A DNA stretch of 64,000 nt, taken from positions 620,001-684,000 of the forward strand of contig NZ_CP028369.1 in NCBI RefSeq assembly GCF_003032475.1. The letters run 5' to 3'. A program made the position numbers and the translations under genes. Shown here piece after piece: positions 16,347 to 23,935 of this stretch. How positions within the stretch are numbered: position 1 is the first letter of the stretch; each line of letters starts with the position of its first letter. The stretch comes from Streptomyces sp. P3. GTDB lineage: Bacteria > Actinomycetota > Actinomycetes > Streptomycetales > Streptomycetaceae. The notes beneath the pieces are model-generated. The model was not told the DNA's origin. It worked only from the letters and a program-made list of their open reading frames with translations, and did not search any database.

Positions 16347-17279
16347 GTGACGGACCTGTTCCCGTCCAACTCCCGCGTGTCGGCGTGCGATTGCCTCGCT
16401 CACCGGTTCGGGAACGCGGCCGACCGCCCGGAGAGGGCGCCGGTGTATCCCTCCGACATGACGGATGAGGAATGGGCGGTGGTGCGCGACGCGATGCCGG
16501 TCCCGGCCTGGCTGGAGGGCCGGGGCGGACAGCCGGAGGGCTACTGCCACCGGCAGATGCTGGACGCGATCTTCTACGTCACCGACAATGGGATCAAGTG
16601 GCGCTCCCTGCCTGTCGATTACCCGGCATGGGACCGCGTGTACGCCTACTTTCGCAGGTGGCGACGGGCGGGCCTGGCCCGGGAGTTCCACGACCGGCTG
16701 CGCGGAAGGGTCCGTGAGGCCGAGGGCCGTCAGCCAGAGCCGACGGCAGCGATCATCGACTCGCAGTCGGTGAAGGGCGCCTCCTCGGTGCCCGCCGCCT
16801 CACGCGGCTACGACGGCGGCAAGAAGATCAACGGAAGGCGCCGGCACGTCATCACGGACAGCATCGGCCTCGTCTTGATGGTGCTGGTGACGGCCGGACA
16901 CGTGACCGACCGGCAGGCCGCCCGCGTCATGCTGCCCCATCTGCGGGCGCGGTTCCGCACGATCACGCTGGTGTGGGCCGACGGCGGCTACACCGGCTGC
17001 CTGGTCGACTGGGCGAAGGAGAAACTCCAGCTCACGCTGGAGATCGTCAAACGCAGCGACGACATGAAGGGGTTCGTGGTGCTGCCGAGAAGGTGGGTGG
17101 TCGAGCGCACCCTGGGATGGCTGATGCGCTCGCGGCGCCTGGTGCGCGACTTCGAGACACTGCCCGCCTCCAGCGAGGCGTTCATCTACTTCTCGCAGGC
17201 CATGCTCATGAGCCGCCGTCTTGCCCGGACAGCCTCCCGGCCCCGGCAGGAGCGGTCACAGTGGACTGCCGCGGCGTGA
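16347..17279 (+). CDS. IS5-family transposase
   Basis: This intact DDE transposase is 310 residues from GTG 16347. The N-terminal block VYPSDMTDEEWAVVRDAMPV is typical of IS5 enzymes. Catalytic blocks are AAIIDSQSVKGA (Asp), LVWADGGYTGCLVDW (Asp) and FVVLPRRWVVERTLGWL (Glu). The frame extends further upstream without a stop, so the exact start is uncertain. The last 74 nt overlap the convergent passenger gene. Confidence 0.85.
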   Translation: MTDLFPSNSRVSACDCLAHRFGNAADRPERAPVYPSDMTDEEWAVVRDAMPVPAWLEGRGGQPEGYCHRQMLDAIFYVTDNGIKWRSLPVDYPAWDRVYAYFRRWRRAGLAREFHDRLRGRVREAEGRQPEPTAAIIDSQSVKGASSVPAASRGYDGGKKINGRRRHVITDSIGLVLMVLVTAGHVTDRQAARVMLPHLRARFRTITLVWADGGYTGCLVDWAKEKLQLTLEIVKRSDDMKGFVVLPRRWVVERTLGWLMRSRRLVRDFETLPASSEAFIYFSQAMLMSRRLARTASRPRQERSQWTAAA

Positions 17280-17763
17280 ACCGTCCAGACGGCGACACCG
17301 CCAGCCAGCCCCGCTCGGCCAGGCGCCTCGCCTTGGACCGCACCCCCTCGATCTTCGCCGGCACCAACTCCAGCCCCAGCCCGGACGCGATCTCCTTCGC
17401 CGGCACCCCCTCACCGCCTCCCGGACCGGACTCCACCACCTCCACGATCCGCCGGTAATCCGGCGCGAGCGCCTCCACCGTCGTCCCCTCCCCGAAGTGC
17501 GGCACGATCGACCCCGCAACCGGGACCTTCACCGCTGTGGTCTCCGGCACCGGTTCTGGCGCCTCCCGCACGGCCGCATCCGCCGCATCACCAGGGGCGG
17601 CCAGGGCCTCGGCCAGCTCCGCCCGAGCGATCGCCCGGCGTTCCAACACCGCCTCGGCCGCGGCGAGTTCGGACAAGATCCGGTCCGCCTCCACCTGAAG
17701 TTCCTCCACCCGCACCCGGGCAACGGCCTCCCGCTCCTCCAGCAACCCCATCACCGACGCCAC
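17206..17763 (-). CDS. Transposon passenger: coiled-coil/winged-helix-like protein
   Basis: The product is about 185 residues. GTG at 17763 (VASVMGLLEERE) is preceded by GGAGGT at 5-nt spacing, which favours it over the upstream ATGs. Residues ~6-55 are a long amphipathic helix rich in Glu and Arg. A Pro/Val-rich linker follows. The C-terminal region (YRRIVEVVESGPGGGEGV...AKIEGVRSKARRLAERGWL) has winged-helix character. It shares motif spacing with the passenger protein at 5195-5665 but here is convergent with its transposase and not coupled to it. Likely DNA binding, role unknown. Confidence 0.65.
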   Translation of the reverse strand: MASVMGLLEEREAVARVRVEELQVEADRILSELAAAEAVLERRAIARAELAEALAAPGDAADAAVREAPEPVPETTAVKVPVAGSIVPHFGEGTTVEALAPDYRRIVEVVESGPGGGEGVPAKEIASGLGLELVPAKIEGVRSKARRLAERGWLAVSPSGRFTPRQSTVTAPAGAGRLSGQDGGS

Positions 17764-17882
17764 CGGCCACCTCCGCATCATCCAGGACGAACTGATCGCC
17801 CGAACGCTCCCACGACGACACCGGAACCATGCCTGAGCAGCGGAAACTCAGTGATCACATCCGGAAAGACAACGGCTTCTTA

Positions 17883-18747
17883 GACGGTGTCCTACGTGGT
17901 GATCGCTCGTTGGTCTGTTCATGGGGCGGGGTAAGTGGAGTTGGATTGTTCCGGACGGCTTGTGGGAGCTCGCCAGGCCGTTGATTCCGGAGGACCGGGT
18001 GCGGCCGCAGGGCGGTGGAACGCCGAACGCGCCTGATGAGACGCTGTTCGCGGCGATCGTCTATGTGCTGGTCAGCGGGTGCGCCTGGCGGGCCCTGCCG
18101 CCGTGCTTCGGGATATCGAAGTCGACGGCCCATCGCCGATTCCTGATCTGGTCGCGGGCCGGGGTATGGGGCCGGCTGCACGAGGCGGTCCTGCATCGGC
18201 TCGACGACGCGGGCCTCATCGACGTCTCCCGCGTGGTGCTCGATTCCGCCCACGTGCGGGCTAAAAAGGGGGCAGACACACAGGTCCGAGCCCCGTGGAC
18301 CGGGGCAAGCCGGGTTCCAAGATGCACGTTCTGTCGGACGCGAACGGACTGCCCCTGGTCGTCGGCGTCTCCGCCGCCAACGTCCACGACAGCGAAGGGC
18401 TGAAGCCCATGGTGGCCGGTCACCAAACGAGACACGACCCCCACAACGGCCGCTACTTCAAGCCTCAGCGCCTACACGCGGACAAGGCCTACGACATTCC
18501 CCACCTACGGAAATGGTTACGGGGCAAGCGCATCGGCGTGCGTATCGCCCGCAAGGGCATCGAGTCCAGCGAACGCTTGGGCCGACGAAGGTGGGTGATC
18601 GAGCGCACGATCTCGTGGCTGTCCGGCTACCGCAGACTCAGCCCTCGCTATGAACGCGATCCACGCAACTACCTGGCCTTTCTCGGCCTCGCCGCAGCAA
18701 TGTGCTGCTACAAGCGATTCGTCCGCCTCACCACGTAGGACACCGTC
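17883..18747 (+). mobile_element. IS5-family (IS427-group) insertion sequence, copy 2
   Basis: This has the same 865-bp length and the same terminal repeats as the copy at 4331-5195, here in the opposite orientation. TTA flanks both ends (17880-17882 and 18748-18750). As far as can be read the two copies are identical, which indicates recent transposition. Confidence 0.92.
17921..18738 (+). CDS. IS427-group transposase, two frames joined by -1 frameshift
   Basis: The N-terminal frame (17921-18403) starts MGRGKWSWIVPDGLWELARP. The C-terminal frame ends at 18738 with RWVIERTISWLSGYRRL and LAAAMCCYKRFVRLTT. The slippery A5G5 lies at 18263-18272, between AHVRAKKG and the second frame. It encodes the same protein as the first copy, with DDE residues present. 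Presumably made as a frameshift fusion of about 270 residues. Confidence 0.88.
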
Positions 18748-18838
18748 TTAATGCTCATAAGCCTCTGACCTGCACATTCTCTGACTTTCTTGATCATTTA
18801 CCAGCGATGACGAGGCTGGGGGCTTGACGGCGGTGCTA

Positions 18839-18852
18839 TTCTGGTACCAGAA
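18839..18852. promoter_or_regulatory. Palindromic operator of the toxin-antitoxin genes
   Basis: The perfect 14-bp palindrome TTCTGGTACCAGAA is followed two bases later by another GGTACC. It overlaps the presumed promoter (TTGACG at about 18824) and lies 23 bp before the antitoxin ATG, as expected for autoregulation by a TA complex. Confidence 0.6.
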
Positions 18853-18875
18853 CAGGTACCGGATGGGAGTTGACC

Positions 18876-19073
18876 ATGCCTGCACTGAACGTCACTTTCA
18901 CTGACGACGAGATGGCCACGCTCCGCGACCAGGCAGCGAAGGAGGATGTCAGCATGAAGACACTGGCGCACGATGCCGTCTTGGCTGAGGTCCACCGACG
19001 CAAGGTGACCGCTGCCGCCATCAGGACTGCCCGTATCTCCGCAGGCCTGAACGAGCGCCTCGCCACTAAGTAG
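18876..19073 (+). CDS. Antitoxin of a Phd/Doc-type module
   Basis: This 65-residue protein starts MPALNVTFTDDEMATLRDQA, with GGGAG ahead of the ATG. The N-terminal beta/helix pattern looks like a ribbon-helix-helix-type DNA-binding region (NVTFTDDEMATLRDQAAKEDVSMKTL..), and the Arg/Ala-rich C-terminus would wrap the toxin. It is directly followed by the Doc-like gene in the same frame, separated by 12 nt. It should neutralise the toxin and repress the pair through the palindrome upstream. Confidence 0.8.
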   Translation: MPALNVTFTDDEMATLRDQAAKEDVSMKTLAHDAVLAEVHRRKVTAAAIRTARISAGLNERLATK

Positions 19074-19085
19074 GGGACCGTCGCC

Positions 19086-19463
19086 ATAACCGAGTACCTG
19101 GACGCCAATGACGTCATCCAGATCGCGGAAATCACTCTTGGTGGCCGTGTTGGCGTACGCGATTGGGGGCTGTTGCAAAGCGCCGTCGCTCGCCCTCAGG
19201 CCAGCGTGTTCGGCGAGGATGCCTACCCAACGCTCTTCGACAAGGCAGCAGCTCTGCTGCACTCTGTCTCCAGCAATCACAGCCTGGTAGACGGGAACAA
19301 GCGCACTGGGTGGGCATCAGCCGCCGTCTTCCTACACATCAACGGGCATCCGCTGAAGGAACCCCTGGACGAGGACGCGGCTGAGGAGTTCGTGTTGGCA
19401 GTGGCTCAGTCTCAGTTGTCGAACCCGGAGATCGCCAACCGCTTGAGGCTATTCGTTGCTTAG
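19086..19463 (+). CDS. doc: Doc-like (Fic-fold) toxin, start codon in doubt
   Basis: The frame reads ITEYLDANDVIQIAEITLGG...VRDWGLLQSAVARPQASVFG...LLHSVSSNHSLVDGNKRTGW... and ends at 19463, about 125 residues. The motif HSLVDGNKR is the Doc version (H-x4-GNKR) of the Fic active site. Doc enzymes phosphorylate EF-Tu and stop translation. Between the antitoxin stop and TEYLD there is no ATG, GTG or TTG: the expected start position is ATA (19086). Either a rare start, coupling with the antitoxin, or loss of the start codon is implied. The next TTG (19173) would remove the first helices. Confidence 0.75.
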   Translation: MTEYLDANDVIQIAEITLGGRVGVRDWGLLQSAVARPQASVFGEDAYPTLFDKAAALLHSVSSNHSLVDGNKRTGWASAAVFLHINGHPLKEPLDEDAAEEFVLAVAQSQLSNPEIANRLRLFVA

Positions 19464-19660
19464 CACAGGAGTCGAGCGCCGCCCTACCAAGCCTCGACAC
19501 ACCTCCGACACACCAAGCACCACCACACCGCCCCTATCTATCTCCACCGCAGGTCGGAACAGCCCTGCGGTGTGATCAGCACGATGAGCATTTTCAGTGT
19601 GACCACCTATCAGGTGACAGCTCAGGCGCCTCTGGCGTCAAGCACTTGCCGGGGAGGCAG

Positions 19661-20020
19661 TCAGTTGAAAGCGTCGGTCATGCAGTCCACCAGGCAGTCG
19701 GCGGCCTCATAGCGCTGGCGGAGGGCGGCAGCCGCTTCTTCGCGCCCCACGAAGAGGTACCCGTAGTGCCGGCGCGCCACCCTGGTCACGTCTCCGACCG
19801 TGACGATGGCCGGTTCGCCGTGTGCGGCCCGTCGGCGCGCTCCGGCGATTGCCATGTCCGCAGAGCGCAGCAGGTTTCTGGAACGATCCCGGATCACCGC
19901 TGCCTGGACGCGTTTCGCCGAGAGGGGACGCAGGACATGTCCTCTCCAGACGTAGCCGGCGGCGACAAGGATGAGACCGAGCGCTACGAACAGGAGTCCG
20001 CCTGGGGCGTGAGGTCGCAT
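19661..20020 (-). CDS. Small membrane-anchored protein of unknown function
   Basis: This 119-residue protein starts MRPHAPGGLLFVALGLILVA. Residues ~8-26 form one transmembrane helix near the N-terminus. The rest is a basic, helical cytoplasmic or external domain (RDRSRNLLRSADMAIAGARR...HYGYLFVGREEAAAALRQRY) with two Cys near the end. No ribosome-binding site is convincing. I recognise no family. The stretch 19464-19660 downstream of the toxin gene is intergenic without visible features. Confidence 0.55.
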   Translation of the reverse strand: MRPHAPGGLLFVALGLILVAAGYVWRGHVLRPLSAKRVQAAVIRDRSRNLLRSADMAIAGARRRAAHGEPAIVTVGDVTRVARRHYGYLFVGREEAAAALRQRYEAADCLVDCMTDAFN

Positions 20021-20178
20021 CTATCCAGTCTTCACCACTCGCGTGGCGATCGTCATGCCCGCGTCGGCCGCCGATTGTCGGAGCGACCTGGTGTCAGTGG
20101 GTCCATGCGTAACGCACGAGGCTCCCGTGCCGTTGAAGGAGGTGTTCGAAGTCTCAACCCACAGGCACAGGAGCCGCG

Positions 20179-21000
20179 TTGGTTCCGTATTCTGCCGCAC
20201 TCGACCTGCCTCACGCCCTGGTCGAGTGGGTCACCATGCTCATCGTCACCCGCGAGGGTGACCGCCGCTGCAAGCTCCCACCGCACCAGCGTCCCCTGGT
20301 CGGCCTGGTGTACCTGCGTCGGCATGACACCCTCGCCCAGTTCGCTGCCGGGTTCGGCATCTCCGTCGGCATCGCCCACGCCTACACGACAGCCGTCGTC
20401 GACCTGCTCGCCGACCGGGCTCCCGGCCTGCTGCGTGCTTTGCGCGAGACGGACCCGGACTACGTCCTGCTCGACGGCACCCTTGCCGCGTGCGACCGGG
20501 TCGGCGACATCTGGGCCGACTACTCTCACGCGTCACCAGCAGCCTGATACTTCAGCAACCCTGATGACCGCAGCTTGACGCACACAGGGGCATCAAGCAC
20601 CGTCGACACGGGGTGAACGTGCAGGTGGTGACCGACCCCGCCGGGCGGCTGCTGTGGATCTCGCCGACGATGCCCGGCCGCGCGCACGATCTCACTGCGG
20701 CCCGGGCCCACCGAATCATCCGGATCTGTGAAGGCCAGGGCGTCCCGATCCTCGCCGACCGCGCCTCCATCGATGCCGGCCCGTGGGTGACGACACCCCT
20801 CAGACGCCGGCCGGGCCGTGACCTCACCCCGACCCAGCAAACCATCAGCCGAGCGCTGGCCACGGCACGGGCACCGGTCGAACGCGGCGTCGCACGACTG
20901 AAATCCTGGGGGATCCTCCGCAAGTCCCGGTGCAGTCCGAATCGAATGTCGTCAATCTCCGCGGCCGTGCTCACTCTGGAGCGGCAACGCCGAAAGACCT
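20179..21000 (+). pseudogene. IS5-type transposase remnant
   Basis: The N-terminal half (20179-20547) carries an HTH region ([20 protein letters not shown]...[19 protein letters not shown]) and a first Asp block ([18 protein letters not shown]). After a stop and ~65 nt of unrelated sequence the frame resumes as HGVNVQVVTDPAGRLLWISP, GVPILADRASIDAG, APVERGVARLKSWGI and RCSPNRMSSISAAVLTLERQ. The 3' end is cut at att copy 3. It is inactive. No terminal repeats were found. Confidence 0.8.
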
Positions 21001-21006
21001 CAATCA

Positions 21007-21195
21007 CTCCGGAGCCGTGTGTGCAGGTTCGAATCCTGCCGGGGGACCTTGCATGAGGTGCCCAAAGACCCCGCCACCAGCGCTTTCGCCGAGGACGGGG
21101 TCTTGGCGTCTGTGCAGGCGGATGTCGCTCGGAGCGGCCGTATGTCGGGGTCGGTGGACGAGGCATGGCCCCGATGTTGAAGCATCGCCGCAGGT
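21007..21195 (+). repeat. att-like direct repeat copy 3 (partial tRNA-Arg plus flank)
   Basis: This begins at CTCCGGAGCCGTGTG, contains the T arm TTCGAATCC and most of the acceptor strand (one C missing: GGGGGACC), then the same terminator (AAGACCCCG 21065-21073, CGGGGTCTT 21096-21104) and ~90 bp of homologous flank. Of the three copies it diverges most from the intact tRNA, which suggests it is the oldest junction. Confidence 0.85.
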
Positions 21196-21297
21196 CGCCG
21201 ACTCCTTTCCGACCCGGGCTCGCCTTGCATCCGAGACAGGGAGGCCGGCACGCCCCAGCCGTGAAGTCCGCAGTCCTCGGCTGCTTAGATCGCTGGC

Positions 21298-22038
21298 ATG
21301 ACGAACTGGTCGCAGCTCCACCACGCCTACGGCACGGCAGAAGACATCCCCGGTCTGCTCGACGCGGTACGCCAAGCCCCGAACGATTCAGACTGGACCG
21401 AGCTCTGGTCCCGACTGTGCCATCAGGGCACCGTCTACTCGGCAAGCCACGCGGCGTTGCCGGCCCTACGAGACCTGGCGCGCCAGTGGTCGCCTGCGGA
21501 CAGACAGGCACCACTCTTGCTGGCCGGCGCCATCGCGGCCAGCACCGACCAGCCATACGGCCAGCAAGATCCCCACGTGGCCTACGCCTCGGAGATGTCC
21601 GATCTGCTGCACCTGACCGAGGAAGCCCTTCGGGATCCGAGCCTCAGCGATGACCCCGGAACCTATGTCTACTTGCTCGCCGCACTCCTCGGCTTCGAGG
21701 ATGTCGAAGTTTGGGGCGAACAACTCGACGGCCTGAACGATGACGAGTACGAAGTGCCCTGCCCCGCGTGTAGCGCCGAGAACTTCATAGCCTTCGGTGA
21801 GTACGGCTTCTTCTCGACCACAGACAGCATGTACATGAACGAGGCCGCCGCAAAGAAGATCCCCCTTCAGCCTGCAGACTCCTCAGCGCTGGAGGGACTT
21901 GCCCAAAGACTGCACAGTCGCGCGCTCGCCGACAACCAGGCCGATGTCGCGGGCAAGTTGACCTGTCTTTTCGGTAAAGCGCAATGCGCCGAGTGCGACG
22001 CTGTCTTCAGTGTCGCGGATGCCGTTGCGACCCGCTGA
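21298..22038 (+). CDS. Uncharacterised protein with two CxxC pairs
   Basis: This 246-residue soluble protein starts MTNWSQLHHAYGTAEDIPGL. The first two thirds are helical (HEAT-like) with RLCHQGTVYSASHAALPALR. A central CPACSAENF and a C-terminal CAECDAVFSV may form a zinc site. I know it as a recurrent Streptomyces hypothetical with no assigned function. It is the first gene after att copy 3. A role as an immunity or adaptor protein is possible but not shown. Confidence 0.75.
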   Translation: MTNWSQLHHAYGTAEDIPGLLDAVRQAPNDSDWTELWSRLCHQGTVYSASHAALPALRDLARQWSPADRQAPLLLAGAIAASTDQPYGQQDPHVAYASEMSDLLHLTEEALRDPSLSDDPGTYVYLLAALLGFEDVEVWGEQLDGLNDDEYEVPCPACSAENFIAFGEYGFFSTTDSMYMNEAAAKKIPLQPADSSALEGLAQRLHSRALADNQADVAGKLTCLFGKAQCAECDAVFSVADAVATR

Positions 22039-22135
22039 AACGGGTGACCCACCTCCGGCAGGGATGACTGACCCCTCGCTGAGACCTGTTTGAGATCTGC
22101 CGTGTCCTGGTGACTATGGGTTCTTTGGGTTTTGG

Positions 22136-22390
22136 GTGAGTGGTGACAGGGGTGGGTCTCCGTCGGACCTGACTGACGATCAGTGGGCGCTGGTGGAGCC
22201 GTTGCTTCCGCCAGCGCGGATGGGGCCGAAGGGCGGGCGGCGGGAAGTCTTGGGCGGTCGAGCGGAACCTCATGGATCACCGCCCACGGGCGCCTCGAGC
22301 GGGACTACGAGACCAGCCCGAAGCGCTCGGAGACCATGATCCGCTGGGCAATGATCGGCGTGATGATCCGTCGGCCGGCTAGGGGCCGAG
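22136..22390 (+). pseudogene. IS5-type transposase remnant with internal deletion
   Basis: An N-terminal block (SDLTDDQWALVEPLLPPARM) runs to about 22255. It is then joined, in another frame, to a C-terminal block (ITAHGRLERDYETSPKRSET, MIRWAMIGVMIRR). The whole catalytic core is deleted. Upstream GAGACCTGTTTGAGATCTGC may be part of the old IS end. Confidence 0.75.
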
Positions 22391-22431
22391 CAGCAGTCCG
22401 GAGCGGCCCGCGACCTCTCACCAGCTCGGGC

Positions 22432-22911
22432 TCAGGTGTCGTAGTCGCCGTTCCAGGGAGCGTAGAAGCCCAGGCCGTCGGGACAGAACTCGGCCCGCAC
22501 ATCGTCGTCGCCTGCCTCGTCGTCCTCGTCCTCGCCTTCCTCCAGGACCAGGCCGAACAGGGCTCCCTCGAACCGAACGGCGAACGGTGCGATCGCGATG
22601 TCCTGGTACTGCCGCCCCGGCAAGGCGTCCAGCCACTCAGCAAGTAGCTGCCGGGCTGCAGCGATCGCCTTCTTTTCGCCGTCTGCTGTGGTGCCCGTGA
22701 ACTGGATGAGCGAGTCCAGATGCCGACCGGCCCCGTCGAACTGGTGGAGCACAGCGCACCAGCGCTTCTGAACCTGCCAGTCGTCGCCACTCCAGCCCTC
22801 GGGGAACGCAGCAGTCACCGATCCGAAGAACTGGCCATCCTGCCACCGCCCTATAGTGCGCGTACGGTGGTCAGGCTCATGTCTGATCGGGATGACCTCG
22901 GGAACGTTCAT
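22432..22911 (-). CDS. Uncharacterised protein with acidic C-terminus
   Basis: The product is about 159 residues if started at MNVPEVIPIRHEPDHRTRTI (ATG 22911). The frame is open further upstream but that part looks non-coding. The middle is a mixed alpha/beta domain (GSVTAAFPEGWSGDDWQVQK, RWCAVLHQFDGAGRHLDSLI) and the C-terminus has an acidic run (EEGEDEDDEAGDDDVRAEF). No known motif is recognised. It lies between an IS remnant and the third NERD remnant. Confidence 0.65.
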   Translation of the reverse strand: MNVPEVIPIRHEPDHRTRTIGRWQDGQFFGSVTAAFPEGWSGDDWQVQKRWCAVLHQFDGAGRHLDSLIQFTGTTADGEKKAIAAARQLLAEWLDALPGRQYQDIAIAPFAVRFEGALFGLVLEEGEDEDDEAGDDDVRAEFCPDGLGFYAPWNGDYDT

Positions 22912-23007
22912 GCGCGAACCGTAGGTGCTGCCTGGGACAACGAGCGATGGCGTCGCGACGTGCCGGCTGCCCAATGAGATCTCGAACGCGGTCTGGGACG
23001 GGCTGGC

Positions 23008-23318
23008 TCAGGCCTGGCCCCAAGCCTGTCGATGGCGAGCAACGCCGTACACCAGCTGGACCTGTTCGGGCGTCAGCACCCCTGAGAGCGGCGCCGGCAA
23101 CAGCGCTCAAGCACCCGTGCTACTCGATTGGCCTCCGCCCGGCTCTGGCGTGCGTAGGGCGTCGGCTTTCCGTGGTCGACCTTCACGGAATCGTCGCCGA
23201 CCCGTGCGGCCCTTTTGTGGCGGTGCTTTGTGTTGATGCCGAACACTTCGCCCGGCCCGATCGGCAAGTGATCGACATCCACCCTGTCAGCTAGGAATTG
23301 CCCGTAACTGCTGGTCAC
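23008..23318 (-). pseudogene. NERD-domain gene remnant, copy 3
   Basis: The surviving frame reads FLADRVDVDHLPIGPGEVFG, INTKHRHKRAARVGDDSVKV and ARQSRAEANRVARVLER, and then an internal deletion joins it, out of frame, to the C-terminal LLPAPLSGVLTPEQVQLVYG...HRQAWGQA-stop. The N-terminal part is also missing. It keeps CAG where copy 1 has a stop codon. Confidence 0.7.
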
Positions 23319-23343
23319 AGTGAGCCGGTGGCGCCGGTCGACA

Positions 23344-23727
23344 TCAGCCGAAGAGGAGGTCGACGTCCTTCTCGATGCAGAGCCGCAGGACGACCACCAA
23401 CTGGCGGACGTCGTCGAGGTGTCGTTGGAGGAGCGGGGCGATGCTTCCCTCTTGCGGCTGGTCGGCGATCTCCTGCAGGCGGGGCAGGACTGCGGCGCAC
23501 TGGATCGGTGTCAGGTCGGGGCCGTCGTCGTCGGGATGATCGAGGAGTGGTGCCAGGGTGGTGGAGACCTCGTTCCAGGGGCGTTGTCCACCGAAGCCGT
23601 CCATCTCCTTCAGTTCGAACCCCTCGGCCTGCGCCAGCCACCGCCGGAACACTCCGAAGCCGGTGTAGGACCAGGACACGTCCGGGCTGCTGGTGTCGTC
23701 GTCTCCTGGGAACAGAACTGGCCCCAC
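23344..23727 (-). CDS. Uncharacterised Streptomyces-type protein
   Basis: GTG at 23727 has GAGGAGG five bases upstream, giving a 127-residue protein that starts VGPVLFPGDDDTSSPDVSWS. The longer open frame upstream is not needed. The sequence is acidic, with FGVFRRWLAQAEGFELKEMD and a helical C-terminus LQRHLDDVRQLVVVLRLCIE. This is a recurrent streptomycete hypothetical family without known function. It is the last gene before the region becomes ordinary chromosome. Confidence 0.78.
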   Translation of the reverse strand: MGPVLFPGDDDTSSPDVSWSYTGFGVFRRWLAQAEGFELKEMDGFGGQRPWNEVSTTLAPLLDHPDDDGPDLTPIQCAAVLPRLQEIADQPQEGSIAPLLQRHLDDVRQLVVVLRLCIEKDVDLLFG

Positions 23728-23935
23728 GTGTCCTCCTCGTTGACCGAGCCAACAGGATCGGCCTGAGAAACAGGCGAGGGCAACTGAAATGATCTCGCCG
23801 TGGCTGGTGTGATCACGGCCGTCGGAGCCCTCCTGGACAAGCCCGCTCACTGGGTTGAGCCTGCGTCAGTTCAGCGAGTCGATCGGCGCGTTGCGTCGTG
23901 AGGGTGCGGATCCGCCCGGGGGCCGGAGTCGGTGA

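Larger units (their letters stand above)
16300..17880 (+). mobile_element. IS5-family element with passenger wHTH gene (ends unresolved)
   Basis: This is a transposase gene followed by a convergent passenger gene of the same family as that at 5.2 kb. The borders are approximate: I could not find a convincing pair of terminal repeats. The right side may have been trimmed when the IS427-group copy inserted at 17883. Confidence 0.55.
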
